A DNA stretch of 64,000 nt from Climacteris rufus. Lineage: Eukaryota > Chordata > Aves > Passeriformes > Climacteridae. This document shows, in pieces, positions 1 through 12,223 of this stretch. The stretch spans positions 1 to 64,000 of the forward strand of contig VZRZ01005953.1 of assembly GCA_013398175.1 (NCBI GenBank). Reading direction: 5' to 3'. The position numbers and the translations under genes are program-made. Within the stretch, counting starts at the first letter, position 1. Every line of letters starts with the position of its first letter. A model generated the notes under the pieces. The model did not search any database. It was given only the letters and a program-made list of their open reading frames with translations, and had not been told where the DNA came from.

Positions 1-275
1 ACTTTCTAAGGGAAGGAGGGAGGACTGTTGCGGGGGGGGCGGAGAGAAAGAGTGTTTTAAGAGAATGTTTTGCTTACTCCTTTAGCTCTGTAATAAATTC
101 ACTTATCTCTTATAAGTTTTGAGGCTGTTTTTTGCCTGCTTTAATTAGAGGGTTTTTTCTCTCTCAGTATCCTTATCTCACCTTGGAAAAAATTCCTCTC
201 CCCTGTCCATCTGCAGAGGGGAGAGAGCAGCTTTTGTGGGGGTTTTGGCATTTGGCCAAGGCTCAAACCAATACA
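1..275 (+). mobile_element. 3' part of an ERVL-like LTR (cut by window edge)
   Basis: This is the downstream part of a retroviral LTR in plus orientation. A poly(A) signal AATAAA lies at 92-97, followed by a pyrimidine-rich stretch and an end reading TTTGGCCAAGGCTCAAACCA near 251-270. That end resembles the reverse complement of the start of the LTR at 19288, where CTGGCCAGGGCTAAACCACTACA-like sequence is seen, so both probably belong to one broad family. The upstream part lies outside the window, so no target-site duplication can be checked. The exact 3' boundary (270-275) is uncertain. A short frame at 132-332 crosses the LTR end and is not a gene. Confidence 0.5.
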
Positions 276-679
276 AGATTTTTTAAAGTAACATATGGAC
301 AGAAAGTCAAAGAATTATTATTTTCTTCTTGATGAGTTTATATAGTGATGTTTGAACATGAACTCTAAAAAAACCAAGTCCGCTATATAGTTCACTAGGG
401 GAAATAAAGAAATGGTCCAGATCTGAAACATAATAGAGTTATTTACTGAGCAATAAACTCATTCAAAAGACTACAAAACCAGAGAGTAAACTGTTGTACT
501 AATCTAAGGATTTGTGCACTCTATGTCTAAGGTACCAAGCATATTGTTTCTAACTCCTATAATCCACATATATAGATTTAGATAATGGGTGTAAGTGAAA
601 ACAAGAGATGTACAGATTGAATACCAGGGGAAACTTTTATCACCATTGGAAGAGTCAAGCACTGAAAACAGGTTCTCTA
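276..679. other. AT-rich sequence, nothing recognised
   Basis: No exon, RNA gene or identifiable repeat is visible here. The only open frames are short and have no recognisable domain. Confidence 0.6.
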
Positions 680-750
680 GAGACAATGTGCAGTCCATCC
701 TTGGAGGTGATTAACATGCAAATGGCAACCTGGAATGACCTCATGCCTGA
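680..750 (+). mobile_element. possible CR1 LINE 3'-end fragment
   Basis: The words GCAGTCCATCCTTGGAGGT, then CAACCTGG, then TGACCTCATGCC echo the last coding part of avian CR1 ORF2, which encodes the common 'ESPSLEVFKK' region and the tail after it. The piece is short and diverged, and no 3' tail repeat is preserved, so chance similarity remains possible. Confidence 0.3.
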
Positions 751-1950
751 TTCTTCTTGGTTAGAGACCCACTGAATTTGAAACATCATATGAGCCTACT
801 ATTTTGATAGTCAGCAAGACTGTTTAAATTTTAGAAAGCAACACTGAAGTATTATAGTTTTTATTTATTTAAGTGATTTAACTTGCTTTCACTATTACAT
901 CTGCACTCTCATAAGCACCAAGAAACATATGTTTAATTAGTTTGCTTAGTACTCGGACACCAGGGTGCAAATAACGAAGTTATCTGTCTGGCCTTCAGGC
1001 ATTGTGATATATGTATTCGTGCAGTCTGCACAGGTAGCCTTGCAATAAAGTGAAGGGCAGATGATGGCATCAGTCAAATTCTCATCATATCTCTTTGGTT
1101 CTTCTTAAATTGATGATAATGGGCTGGGTATGGTTATATCTTTTTGTAGTCTTTGATATATGACAATGTTGAGTCTTTCCACCCTGCATCAGCAACTGCA
1201 GTCCTTTGTTTCCCAGGATGTGTGTCCTAGGAAGCTGCACAAAGATGTGTTGCAATCTTGTTGACCTACTGTTCTATTTAGTATCAATATATGTTATTGT
1301 TATAAGCTTTGGTCATTTCTCCTGGTGCTCCTATGTCCAGAGAGTGACATTCATTTTCCATTCAAAAAATTACAATTCTTCACAAAATATTTAATGATAA
1401 CATTATAAAAGCAGTGTTTTTTACTTTTGAAATTCATAATTCATCAGGCATATCACTGTTTGACCAGATCTAGTAATGAGAATTGCCAGACAGGAAAAGA
1501 GTGGAAAAATAGCTCAAAAGCAGTTTGCAATAGAAGGCTTAAAAAGGTATTCAAAAAGAAAGAGTAGCAGAACTCAGAAAATAAAAATGAGTTTGAAAGG
1601 ACCAGATAGAAGAATAATACATCCATAATCCAAACCATTTTTACAGCAGTGTCAATTTGCTTATTTATGGTACAAAAAAATGCATTAGAATGAAGGACAG
1701 AATGGGAATGCTGCTAATTTTGAGCTATAATTTGAAGAAAAAACAAGTTTTGGGTTATTCTGTATTCTATCATATGTAATATGATAATAATAATTTGTAA
1801 TAATAATTGAACGTGCAAGTGTACACAGGAATGAAAATTTTTCTGAAAGCAAAATTAAACTATGAGTAATGAGAATGAAATTTTCCTGAAGAACAAAGAG
1901 CCTGGTCAAATTATGCACTGAATAGAAAAATGTTAGAATAATTACAACAA

Positions 1951-1998
1951 ATATACTATAATATATACTATATACTATAAAATATACTATAAACTATA
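1951..1998. repeat. AT-rich simple repeat (ATATACTATA type)
   Basis: Imperfect repetition of the words ATATACTATA and TATACTATAA is directly visible. Confidence 0.8.
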
Positions 1999-2621
1999 GA
2001 AATTACTACTGAAAATAACAAAAGAAAATATTTTCCAAGCAATTATAATAGGATTCCATCCAATTTGTTGCAAAGGAAAGCAAGAGTTTATCATGTCTTT
2101 GTCTAACGAATTCAACTGAAGTCAGTGAAAAACTAGCTATTTGGATTACGTCAATTCTGCTGGAATGTTCTTCAGATTTAATAGTGAATAAAAGCATGAG
2201 GAGTGTCAATTCAGTAATGTACTTAATGTATAAAATTACATAAAATAAGATTATAAATTCTTATTTTAAAATAGAATTATGCAACAACTTAAACACTTAG
2301 GCTATGCTTCTTTGTGTTAAAATAAAAGCTTAATTTAAGCAAAAAAATAAAATAGAAATATGAAATAGAAAAATTAAAAAGAAAAAGTCATTATATGTAC
2401 TAAGAAAAGACAGCTCTACGAACAAACTACATCCAAAGTTCAGCCAAGTTTGGACTGCCATTAGCCTACATTTAGGAAACTTGCAGGTGATCTACAATGA
2501 CCTTTGAAATGTCAAAATTTGGCTGTCTTGGTTTTCTGTTTCCCAGTTTGGTCATTTTCTGAATTATGGCGAATTAAAGTTTATATCCCTGTAGGCAAAT
2601 TGTTCAATAAGATAGGGTTGG

Positions 2622-2690
2622 GTTTTGTTTGTTTGTTTGTATTTGTTTGTATTTTTTGGCTGGTTGGTCTCTTGTGCTTTTGTTTTGTTT
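2622..2690. repeat. (GTTT)n-like low-complexity tract
   Basis: Repeated GTTT units are followed by T-rich and G/T-rich sequence. It accounts for the phenylalanine- and cysteine-rich open frame over it. Confidence 0.8.
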
Positions 2691-3428
2691 TTTTTTTTTA
2701 CATATGCTGTGAAGGTTCTGTGGGTTACATTCACACCATAGATAAAGGGACCAGTAGTTAAAAAGGAACCAACATTTTATGCTTTCTCAACACTTAACTA
2801 CTAAAGCCTGAGAAAAAGTCAATAATTTGCTCCTATGAAAGATGACTAATAACATTCTACTTGCTATTACACTGGAAAAAAGACTGAAGCATTATTCTTC
2901 CCTTGGTCTACAAATTGGTATCCCTGTGCTTAGGTGAATATTTAGCCTATAACATCACTTTTTAACTGATTTTATTTTTAAACAACCCTCAAACACTGAA
3001 AAGTTCCAATACCTTACACACTGTCTCAGACATTGTTTTTAAATTACTATAAAAACTGTAATTAATTACTAAGCTTTATCTTTCTATCTCTTTCAGAAAA
3101 CATGAATAGTAATGATACATCTGTTCATGTAGGTAAAGGTTTACAATGAATAGCCTTGTTAGAAAAGACAAAATGTATTCTGCACAATTACAACAATCAG
3201 AGAAACCATAATTTCTTGTCTGTAGAACAGAAAATTTTTGATTCAAATGTCGTTAGAGGAGATCCCTCTTTGAAGTACATTTCATCACTGTAGTTGAACA
3301 ATGAGCCAACTATTTAACTTATTTTTCATTCATTATTGAGAACATTGTACGATTTAGGGAGGAGCTTCTCAGTTGTTTTTATTTTCTTTTTTTTTTTTAC
3401 GTATATGAAATAAACTTCTCTCACATTT

Positions 3429-4024
3429 TGTCAGTGCTGGTTTTGGCCTCGGTAGAGTTAGTCTTCTTCATAGTAGCTGGCATAGGCTATGTTTTTGACT
3501 TGTGATGGAAACAGAGATAATACAGAGATGTTTTCATAAATGATGGGCAGGGCTTACACAGAGCCAAGGCCTTTTCTGCTTCTCACCCCATCCCTCCAAT
3601 GAAGAGACTGGGGGTTCATGTGCAGTTTGGAGGAGACATGGCATGGACAAACTGACCAAAGAGATATTCCATACCATTCAGTGACACTCTTAATATATAA
3701 AGTTGAAGGAAGAAGAAGGAAAGGGGAGATGTTTAGGGTGATGGCATTTGTATTCTCAAGTCACCATTCTCTGTGATGAAACCTTGCTTTCCTGGGGATG
3801 GCCGAAAACCTGTCTGTCCGTGGGAAGAAATGAATGAATTCTTTGTTTTCTTTGCTTCTGTGCTCGACTTTTGATTTACTTACCCAACTCACTTTATGTC
3901 AACCCACAAGTTTTCTCACTTTTACTCCTGTGATTCTCTCCCCTATTCCACTGAGGAGGAGGAGGAGGGTGGTAAAGAAGTGTCTGTGTGGGGCTTAGTT
4001 GACAGTTGAAGCTAAACCATGACA
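3429..4024 (+). mobile_element. solo LTR, ERVL-like, plus orientation
   Basis: This is a 596-bp element starting TGTCAGTGCTGG and ending CTAAACCATGACA. Its order of landmarks matches a very common avian ERVL-type LTR: GCTTACACAGAGCCAAGGCC near 3552, the GACCAAAGAGATATTCCATA segment near 3654, a TATA-like box AATATATAAAG near 3692, an R/U5 section with GGGAAGAAATGAATGAATTC, and CAACCCACAAGTTTTCTCAC near 3901. The usual poly(A) signal is degraded in a T/A-rich part near 3877-3897. The expected 5-bp TSD is not clear (CATTT against CTGTC). No internal retroviral sequence adjoins it, so it is a solo LTR. The fragment at 29518-30032 is the same family in opposite orientation. Confidence 0.85.
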
Positions 4025-6649
4025 CTGTCCTAAATCACTTACACATATTTAGCACATTTTAACACTGTTGTAGTATTTTGTTAAATTCAGGGAAGTGGGA
4101 GGAATTTTTTCTTTTTGGTGTTTCTATGTTTTCTATGGTGTTTCTAAGCATTTAAAAGCAAAGCCTAATAAAGCAAACAGTTGATAACTCTGGGTTGAAT
4201 TATTAATACCTACATACCTATCACATCAAGGGAATACTTTTTTCTGTCAAAATAATACATTTTTTACCTATGAGTTTTGTATACAAATGCCATGCAACAC
4301 AGTGATGAAGTTCAGATTTCAAAATTAGTTGTCTATTCTGCACTTCATTATGTTTTTTTCTTGAAGACCATTGTTTTAAATTACAAAAAAATATAACATG
4401 GTACAACTACAGTGAAATACAAGGGTTAACATTTTTAATAAAGGACTTCCATTTTACAGCAAGCTATATGAACAGGGCATTTGTTCTCAGAGAACTTGAT
4501 TATATGAAGTAATAGTATGTAGAGCCAGTATGTTTAACCTAGTTGTATAGATACGGTTTATGTTTTCACACTGTCTGCATGCCTTGCTCCCTTTTTCTCT
4601 CTAGGGTCCTGGTCCCTTAATTATCCCAGTGTGTACATGTTCATGTTCCCCCTGGACTGACCCAGATATTTCCTTCCAAAACAAAATCATGACAGAATTG
4701 GCAGAATAACTTCTCAACAGTCTGTCTCAAATGTATACTATAAATGTGTCCTGCATGACTTCCTCCACCTGCCACAGTCCTCTACCGTGGTCTGAAAGGG
4801 ACTTGCACCTTACAGCTTGTCACCACACCCTTGCGCTGTGCCCCAAGGCAACACATGCTGCTATTGCCCTCCCAACAAAGGCATCAGTCTTTCATTAGTG
4901 CTTTGACCTGTAAAATGCACACGAAAAGCATGTCTCAGGAAAACCCAATTCAAATGCCACTGGCTCTGTATTAGTCATCAGTCCACTTCTGACAGGGCTA
5001 GAAGGGAAATATACATGCAGCTGGCTGATAGGCAGGTCTTTCCCCCAGAGTGCTTTCCTTATGCTGGAAAATCACCACAGGATTGAACCATATGTTTAGG
5101 ATCTTCCTAAGACAAACTTTAGGACTGTCACTTTCTTCAAAACAGGAACTGTGTTTCTACTATTTCCAAAAATTTCTAAGGAGAGAAAAGGGGCTTGTCT
5201 TATCAACCTGATGCTAATGATTCTAACTTCCAGGAGAGGATCCTATTAGTCAAGATATTTATATAAAAATTAGTCTAGGTGGTGTCATCTTTTACTGTCG
5301 GTGCTGATGCTGTGTTGCACCCCAGACAAAAGAACCTGTTCTGAAAAATGCTATCTTTATGTGATATCTCATAGCTGATGTCATTAGGACATGCATTTTA
5401 AAAGGAAAGGTGAAACATTTACTTCAGATTTGGATTCTGACCAAAATCGTTGTCATGCACATATAGTTAAAACTAAAATTTTAAAATTACTTTGCCTAGC
5501 AATTTTAAAATCTAATTGTAACTGCTAATCTTTTCCTGTTAAAGATTTTGAAGCAAATTATATGGAGAATTCTAGCAGCAGGTAGAATAATCTCTCAAAA
5601 AAAATGAAATACATTTAGTAGTTTAGCATTTCTATTCTCTCTAGGAGAGATGCAAGCACAATATGGATAGGTGAGAAGAAAAAGGGAAAAAATGTCTGCT
5701 GAATTGGAATAGCTTTTTTTTTTTTTTCATGAGCCTTATTAATACATGAGGGATAAAAAGGAGTCTGTCTCGTCCAAGCCTCCTTGCAATTCTATGCCTT
5801 AAATGGAGAGATGTCAAAACTCCTGAGAGTTTTTTTTGCTAGAGATGCTGTTGCTGCAAGCTCTTCTGTATTACTTCTACAGTATGACTGTTCTGTGTAT
5901 GTAGCAGCAGGTGATTAAAGTATCTGGAATCCAGCAGGTTGTTCTGAGATGTGGGTGTAGGAGAACATTCACATACAAAGGTTAAGCTACTCACTCTGTC
6001 ACTGATGCTGCTGTGGTTACATGTTTTCATGACTTGATTGAAGATGAACATGGTGTCAAAGTTATAATTGGATACAGTTTATCTTTTCCAGAAGACAAAA
6101 ATATACAAGCAACACTGTAACTGCTGCATTTTATATCAGCTCTTCCATGCTGAACAAACAATGTTTAAAAGCACCTGAAGGCTCACTGCTGCTTTTCCTC
6201 CCCATGACAACACACAGCACAATAGACTCTAATTTATGCAGAATTCTGAGTCATTGTACACCTAGGACAAACTGCATTTAATTATGTAATACCTTATAAT
6301 AAAACAGATGAATCACACCTAAAGGAAGCATGAATAAACTACTGGGAGCAGTCCTCTCCTGGTGCCAGAGAAGTCTTATAAAAAAAATAAAGCCACACAG
6401 TGTCACAAATTTGAACTTTGGAAAAAAGATTTCTAAATGTTCCAGATGAGCAAAATGTTGCCCAGATGTAATAAAAGAAAAAACACACTTGCATGTTGCA
6501 TGCTTTTATTAGCTGATGCTTAATGGTGTCCAACAATTCTAACAAATATGAAATTAGACAAGAATAGCATGTGTGGATGAACAAGGAGCTCCCCATCAAA
6601 CTCAGGTAAAGGGAATCATACAGGGAGACGAAGCAAGCAGGGTGTGATA
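4025..6649. other. intergenic sequence, nothing recognised
   Basis: Both strands were read without finding an exon, RNA gene or named repeat. The part at about 4560-5060 is slightly richer in GC than its surroundings and could be an old, decayed repeat, but no diagnostic words were seen. The frame at 6339-6683 (minus, 114 codons) has no recognisable domain. Confidence 0.55.
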
Positions 6650-8417
6650 ACCTGGGAGGAATGCAAAAATGTTGTCTGAGCACCCAGAGATAAAGTTAGG
6701 ACATCTAAATCCCAAATGGAACTGCATCTGGCCAGGGATGACAAAGAAAATAAGAAGGGTTTCTATAACCACATCAGTCACTAAAAGCAGACTAGGGGAA
6801 ATTTGAACCTATTGCTCAACAAGACAAGGACCTGGAAAAGGCTCAGGTATTGAAGGTCGTTGCCTCAGTCTTTACTAACAAGACTGTCCTTCAGGAAACC
6901 AAGATCCCAGAGACAAAGGGAAAAGGCTGGAGCGAGGAACATATACAGTGGGTGAAGTGCACCAGATCAGGCAACATTTATGCAAAATGGATATATATTT
7001 AGTCCATGGGCCCCGATGGGATGCACACATTAGTGTTGAGGGAGCTGCCCTTTTATTGATCATGGTGACTGGGAAAAATGCTAGAAAACTAAGCAAAGCA
7101 AGTTTGGGGAAAACTCAGGGAAATACAGACCAGTGGGGAAAACTCGGGGAAATACAGACCAGTCAGTTTCACCTCATTCCCCAGGAAGGTGATGAAGCAG
7201 CTAATCCTGAAAAGCATTTCTATGTCAGCTAAGGGTGAGAAAATATTCAGGATGGGTAAGCATGACTCAAGCAAGCAGAAATTTGCTTGATGATTTGATA
7301 AACTTCTGTGATGAAATGACTGGCCTGGTAAATGAAGGAAGAACTGTAGATGTTAAATACTTGGACTTCAGCAAGTCTTTTGACAATGTCTCCCATAATA
7401 TCCTGATAGGGAACCTGTTGCTGTATCAACTGGATGAGCAGACAGCAAAGTTAATTGAAAATCGACAATGTGGTCAAGCACAGAGTGTGGTGATAGTGAT
7501 CCAAAGTCTAATTGTAGGTTTGTAACTAGTGATGTAACCCATAGATGCATACTGGATGCAGATCTGTTTTACCTCCTTTATAAATGATCTGGATGACAGC
7601 ATGGAGTGTACCCTTAGCAACAAACTGAGAAGAGTGACTCCTGCACCAGAGAGTTCTGCCACCATGAAGAAGGACCTTGACAAGTTCAAGAAATTGCCTC
7701 AAGGAACCTCTAGAAGTTCAGCCAGGAAAGTGCAAAATGCTGCACCTGCACTTGAGGAGGAACAATCCCATGTACCAATTTGCTTGGCAGAAAATGATCT
7801 GTAGATCTTGAGGGACACTAGGTGGAAATAAGCCAACAAAATGTCCCCTTGATGCAAAAAAAAAAAAAGAAAATGCTAATGATATCCTGGACTGCATCAG
7901 GATTGTTGCCAGCACACTGGTGATCCTTCCCCTTCTTTCTTCACTGATAAGACCACTCAGTACGAAAGGGAAGTGAACATACTGAACAGAGTCCAACAAA
8001 CAGCCATGAAAATTATTAGGGGACTGGAACTCTCATACAAAAAAAAAAAAAAAGGCTGAGGATGATGGGATTGTTCAGCCTTGAGTAGAGAAATCTAGGA
8101 GAGGATGATACCAGAGTGCACAAATACCACACAGGAAGCTGTAAAGAAGACAGACCCAGATTCTTTTCTGCAGTGCCCAGTGACAGACAAACTGGGACAC
8201 AGGAGGTTCTGTCTGAACCTCAGGAAACTGTTTTACTGTGAGAGTGCCTGAGCACAGGTTGTCTAGGGAAGTTGTGGAGTCTCCTCCTTGGTGACAAAAA
8301 AGCTGTCTGCACATGGTCTTAGGAACTTGCTGTAGGTGGCCCTGCTTGAGCAACAGGGTTAGGTCAGAAGACATTCAGAGGTCCCTTCCAGCCCCAACCA
8401 TCTTTTGATTCTCTAAT
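6650..8417 (+). mobile_element. CR1 LINE, 5'-truncated and decayed, plus strand
   Basis: CR1 is the dominant non-LTR retrotransposon of birds. The match starts in the linker between the endonuclease and reverse transcriptase parts of ORF2, with the phrase GCCTCAGTCTTTACTAACA near 6863 and a 'GPDG'-type turn near 7009. It continues through the RT core and on to the 3' end, where GGTCCCTTCCAGCCCCAACC near 8380 is the classical CR1 tail. Two A-runs (7856-7868 and 8039-8053) interrupt it. Frameshifts and stops are frequent, and the local repeat at 7105-7162 is a small internal duplication. It cannot code for a working protein. This is an old insertion, judged by its divergence from CR1 consensus as I remember it. 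Confidence 0.85.
7235..7640 (+). pseudogene. CR1 ORF2 reverse transcriptase remnant
   Basis: One frame from 7235 reads through a recognisable CR1 reverse transcriptase segment. It contains the 'LINFCDEMTGLVNEGRTVDV' and 'KYLDFSKSFDNVSHNIL' stretches, corresponding to the conserved 'VYLDFSKAFDTVSH' block with its catalytic aspartate. After a frameshift near 7525, the block equivalent to 'FINDLDEGIECTLSKFADDTKL' continues at 7573-7625 as 'FINDLDDSMECTLSNK'. The sequence then departs before the ADD catalytic triplet, which is missing. The fragment is non-functional. Confidence 0.8.
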
Positions 8418-8825
8418 GCTTTCCTAGATCTAACAATTCCAGCTTGTGGATTGTCAGGGCTTCAACTTCTAATTGAAATCACTGTTTTTGATATACTAGG
8501 ACTCCAATACATAGATGAGCAAGTCCCACCCTCAGATTTATATTTGAAATGAAAGAAAACTGAATATAAAACCTTACTGATAATTTTATTTATAAATCAT
8601 TATGCTGATTACTGTGTTATAATAGGTAAACATAGATCAGATTATGCTGTTCCAGTGAGGTCTTCTGTATTTTATATACTTTCTGAATTTGCCAAAGGAA
8701 TAGTATGGAAGCAAGAAATAATTCACTAATGTATAGATGAAATGGGTCAAAGAGTCCAAGACTTGTTTTCATATAGCATGTTATAAAATTGGAAACAATT
8801 AAATTCTTCTTCCTGGTCTAGTGAA

Positions 8826-8885
8826 AGGCAGCAGGGTTAGAACTAGATGATCTTTAACATTCCTTCCAACCCAAATCCTTCTCTA
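8826..8885 (+). mobile_element. CR1 3'-end fragment
   Basis: GCAGGGTTAGAACTAGATGA followed by TCTTTAACATTCCTTCCAAC is the standard CR1 3' untranslated end in plus orientation. The terminal short repeat is degenerate. Only about 60 bp are present. Confidence 0.75.
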
Positions 8886-11277
8886 TTTCTTTTAATTAAC
8901 CTGTTTAATAAAATACTACTGTTAAACCCCACTGAATTCTGTATGTTTGAATATGCAAATACATATTAAATATATGTAGATGATTTGGAACAGATTGTGA
9001 GACAATCTTATCTCATAAAAAATATTTGAGACTTGCACTGAGTTTGATCATATATTCATCAGGTTATGATATATATATGGGGAAAAAAAATAAAAAAACC
9101 CACAATTTGCTGAGGTATTCAGACTTTGTAAAAATGTTAATGAATTTCTTCCTATCTACATAACATGAAACTGAACAGCCTGCCAGGTCTTCTCAAAAGA
9201 CTTCTCTTTCTAATAAGAATAATATATAATATAAGAATGCAATGGAACTTGCACTCAGAGCAAATTTTGCATTAGCAACCTCTCCTGATTCATTAGACTT
9301 CACTAACAGCATAGCTGCAGGAAATATTACTATCCTGTTAAAAAGGTTATTGACATTTTAAATGCTGAGTTATCATTTTATTAAGATCAATAATATAAAT
9401 TAAGAACATGACTATTTCTAGGTGCTTTTGAAAGACAAAAATTTCCATTCAAATTACTTTCTACATAAGAGCTGAATGTTACATGCAATTATAACACTTT
9501 CATGTTTTATTTGTATTAGATGTAAAGCCTAAAGTGACATCCTACATGTAAAAAGTAGAATCTTATATAAGTATGACTAATTTCAAGATTGTAAGGAAAT
9601 GAATTAAAATCACAGCAATTTCAATCAGTACATCAATTCCAATTAGGACATCATGGAATGAATTTTATCAAAAGCACAAAATGGGGCCCAAGACATAACA
9701 GTTTGCTCTAAATTGCTTTCTCCTATTTTGCTTTTGTACACAGAAAGTTTTTATCGGTTGTGAGGGAGCAGATAAAAACAGCACAAATTCTCCACATTAT
9801 TTCAGGTTCCCAGAAACTCATTTTTTTCTTGGAGTAATTAATATTTAACTTTTGAAACCACAATATTTTCTTTTTACTTTATGTAGAAGTTCTAAATGCT
9901 TAGAAATTAATTTTCCCAGCTCCACAAGGAACATATATTAAATTCTCTCAAGGTTTTCGCTTAGTGATTCAGTCATTTCGATTTTTGTTTTAGGACTGCA
10001 GTATTAATTTTGCAATTAATACCTTTACAGGTCAATTTTCTTCTGCTTCATAGTCTGAAGTTTGAGTATATGGAATTTCACTTCAGAACAATAACTTATA
10101 TCCTCACTGGTCTTACTTTTCCCTTCCGGCTTTTTTGTAGATGTTCTTACTTTTCTATCTTTAGAAAAATCACTGTATCAACTCTATAAAACACCATCCA
10201 AAGTCTTTGTTTTTGCTTGATTTTAAGAGACTACTTCTAGCAGCTACTGCACTACTTTATGGTTTTCATTATACACCTGATTGGATACCTTTAAGGGCTG
10301 GCTTGTTTTCAATTTTCCTGCATGTTTTTGCTGGCACGAAAATTCAGCTTGAATCATAGGTAATATTTGTATGTGATTAGAAACTGCCAAAGAAAGCTGG
10401 ATCGTTGACTGACCTTCCTGTTATTCTAGTTGTTAAACACGTACAGATGTATCTTCAAAATGGATGTAAAACCTGTCTGCTACATTAATGATTAGCAACT
10501 ATGGAAGCCAGATTGCATATGCAGATAATGAGTTGTTCAGGTTGCTTGTCATCATTCAAAGTCAGTTGATAGAGCAATTGAACCACATAGATATGTGCCA
10601 GGTGTAAACTGTCTGGTTATGCAAGAAAACTGTTTTGAACCATAGCTGGCCTTAACATAAAAACATCGCCTTTTTATCTTAAAACAAAAAACAAAGCAAA
10701 ACAAAAAAATTACTATTTGCTGCTTTAGAAATGTGACAGGCAACCAAATGGTGCCACTACAGGTGTGGATCTTTTTCCATTTTTTTTTTTTTTTAATCCG
10801 CAGTATAAGGGGAATGTTAGCAAATGGATTCTTATGAGGTCATTAATTTCCCTTTCTTGATCAGAATTTCTTTTCTTGACATGGAGTGTTGGAGGCTAAA
10901 ACCCTAGTATGTTCCTCTTTTTTTTAGTAACTTCCTCGGTTTACTTCTTTTTCCTGATGATTTTTCTTGGTATTCATATGACATCTTGAAAGTTTTGAGA
11001 TTCTCAGGGACAAATCTGAAGAAAATATATCAGAGTTGCTAACTCAATTGTGAAGTGAAAATATAATTTTAAAAGAGTTTACAATATATAACTACACAAT
11101 AAAATTGTTATCTAATAATAATACATTTTTTAATAGTAAATTCAGTTTTGGGGAATTACTTTTGTCTTAAATATATCCGTGCACAAAAGATTGTAAAACC
11201 AATAAAACATATGGAGTTGAGTACTTGCAGGTGAAAAAGAAATTTACCAGGTATCTTCTATTTCTTGAACAAATATT
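8886..11277. other. AT-rich intergenic sequence, nothing recognised
   Basis: No coding frame above about 65 codons and no recognisable repeat is present. Short A and T runs, such as the T run near 10779-10794, are the only low-complexity features. Confidence 0.6.
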
Positions 11278-11283
11278 TCTAGT

Positions 11284-11940
11284 TGTAGCCGCGCTGCTGG
11301 ACGCGCTCTGCCGAGGGTGCACGGCATCCTGCACTGGCTTTCCCTGGTGGTACAGGGGCTGGCTGCCAAGCTGCAGTGCTGTTCGCCCAAGCAGGGTTCC
11401 AGCCGTGCCTAGCTGGACAGTGCCGGCTCCTCTGCTGAGCAGGATTGCCCATAGCACGGTGGTCTTTGGCGGGTTGGCGAGAAAAAAGACCAAGGAGGGG
11501 CCTTTGTCGGGTGATTTCAGCTCTTTTATTAGACTAGGGCAGCAGGAGAGGGTCCAGGGAAGGGTCTGGGAGCAGGAGCAGGAACGAGGGTCCAGGAGAG
11601 CTGAAGGTTCTGGAGCAAAGAACCCAGCTCAGGGATCAAGAGGGGTTTATATAGGGAAAGGGAGAGGGGATACAACCAATAGGGGAACAGAAATTACAAT
11701 ATATCCAATGGGTAACCAAGGAGACAAGAACTTTCTGGAACATGACCAAATACAGAATATTACATAACTGAGTAACAAACCAATGGAAACAACATATGCA
11801 AACAGCAACCGAAAAGAATGATGGAATGGGTAACAGTGTCACCCTAACCAGAATAGCTGCCCCAGAGGGCAGTGTGCTGAGCTCCCTTCCACCAGTGTTG
11901 AGGCTTACATGCTGTGGCTTTAGCCACACACACTGCCACA
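11284..11940 (-). mobile_element. solo LTR, ERVK-like family A, minus orientation
   Basis: This 657-bp LTR is bounded by TGTAGCCGCG on the left and CTGCCACA on the right, giving canonical TG...CA ends on either strand. A perfect 6-bp TSD, TCTAGT, lies at 11278-11283 and 11941-11946. A 6-bp duplication is typical of ERVK (class II) integrases. On the minus strand it has a TATA-like box (complement of 11646-11653), a poly(A) signal (complement of 11525-11530) and a GC-rich U5. It shares the start TGTGGC-GTGTGTGGC-AAAGCCACAG, the poly(A) context and the R region with 12224-12863 and 24449-25029. No internal retroviral sequence is present. The overlapping 108- and 180-codon frames are by-products of the GC-rich U5. 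Confidence 0.9.
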
Positions 11941-12223
11941 TCTAGTCCTTAGTTATCCTGGAAAACAAAACAAAACTCCAAAGACTGATATAATTTCTGT
12001 GAAATTAAAACACCTCCTATTTGCCATTGTTTAAAATAGTGTAGAAGTTTTGACTGCCAAAATTGTTGTTTCTGACTGTAAACACCATGAAAATAGTCTT
12101 TCTTGCAGTTTTGAGGTCACAGGGAAAAAACCAATTTCAGTCAAATCTTTTTCATAACCATTTTATATTTGCTTGGTGTCACCACCTGACTATTCACTGA
12201 AATGCCTCTTTTCATTTCTGTTC

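Larger units (their letters stand above)
751..3428. other. AT-rich intergenic sequence with simple repeats
   Basis: No gene or transposon is recognised. The stretch holds an AT simple repeat (1951-1998) and a GTTT-rich patch (2622-2690). The open frames, such as 1206-1394 and 2504-2761, are short and low in complexity; the second is a translation of the GTTT patch. Confidence 0.6.
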
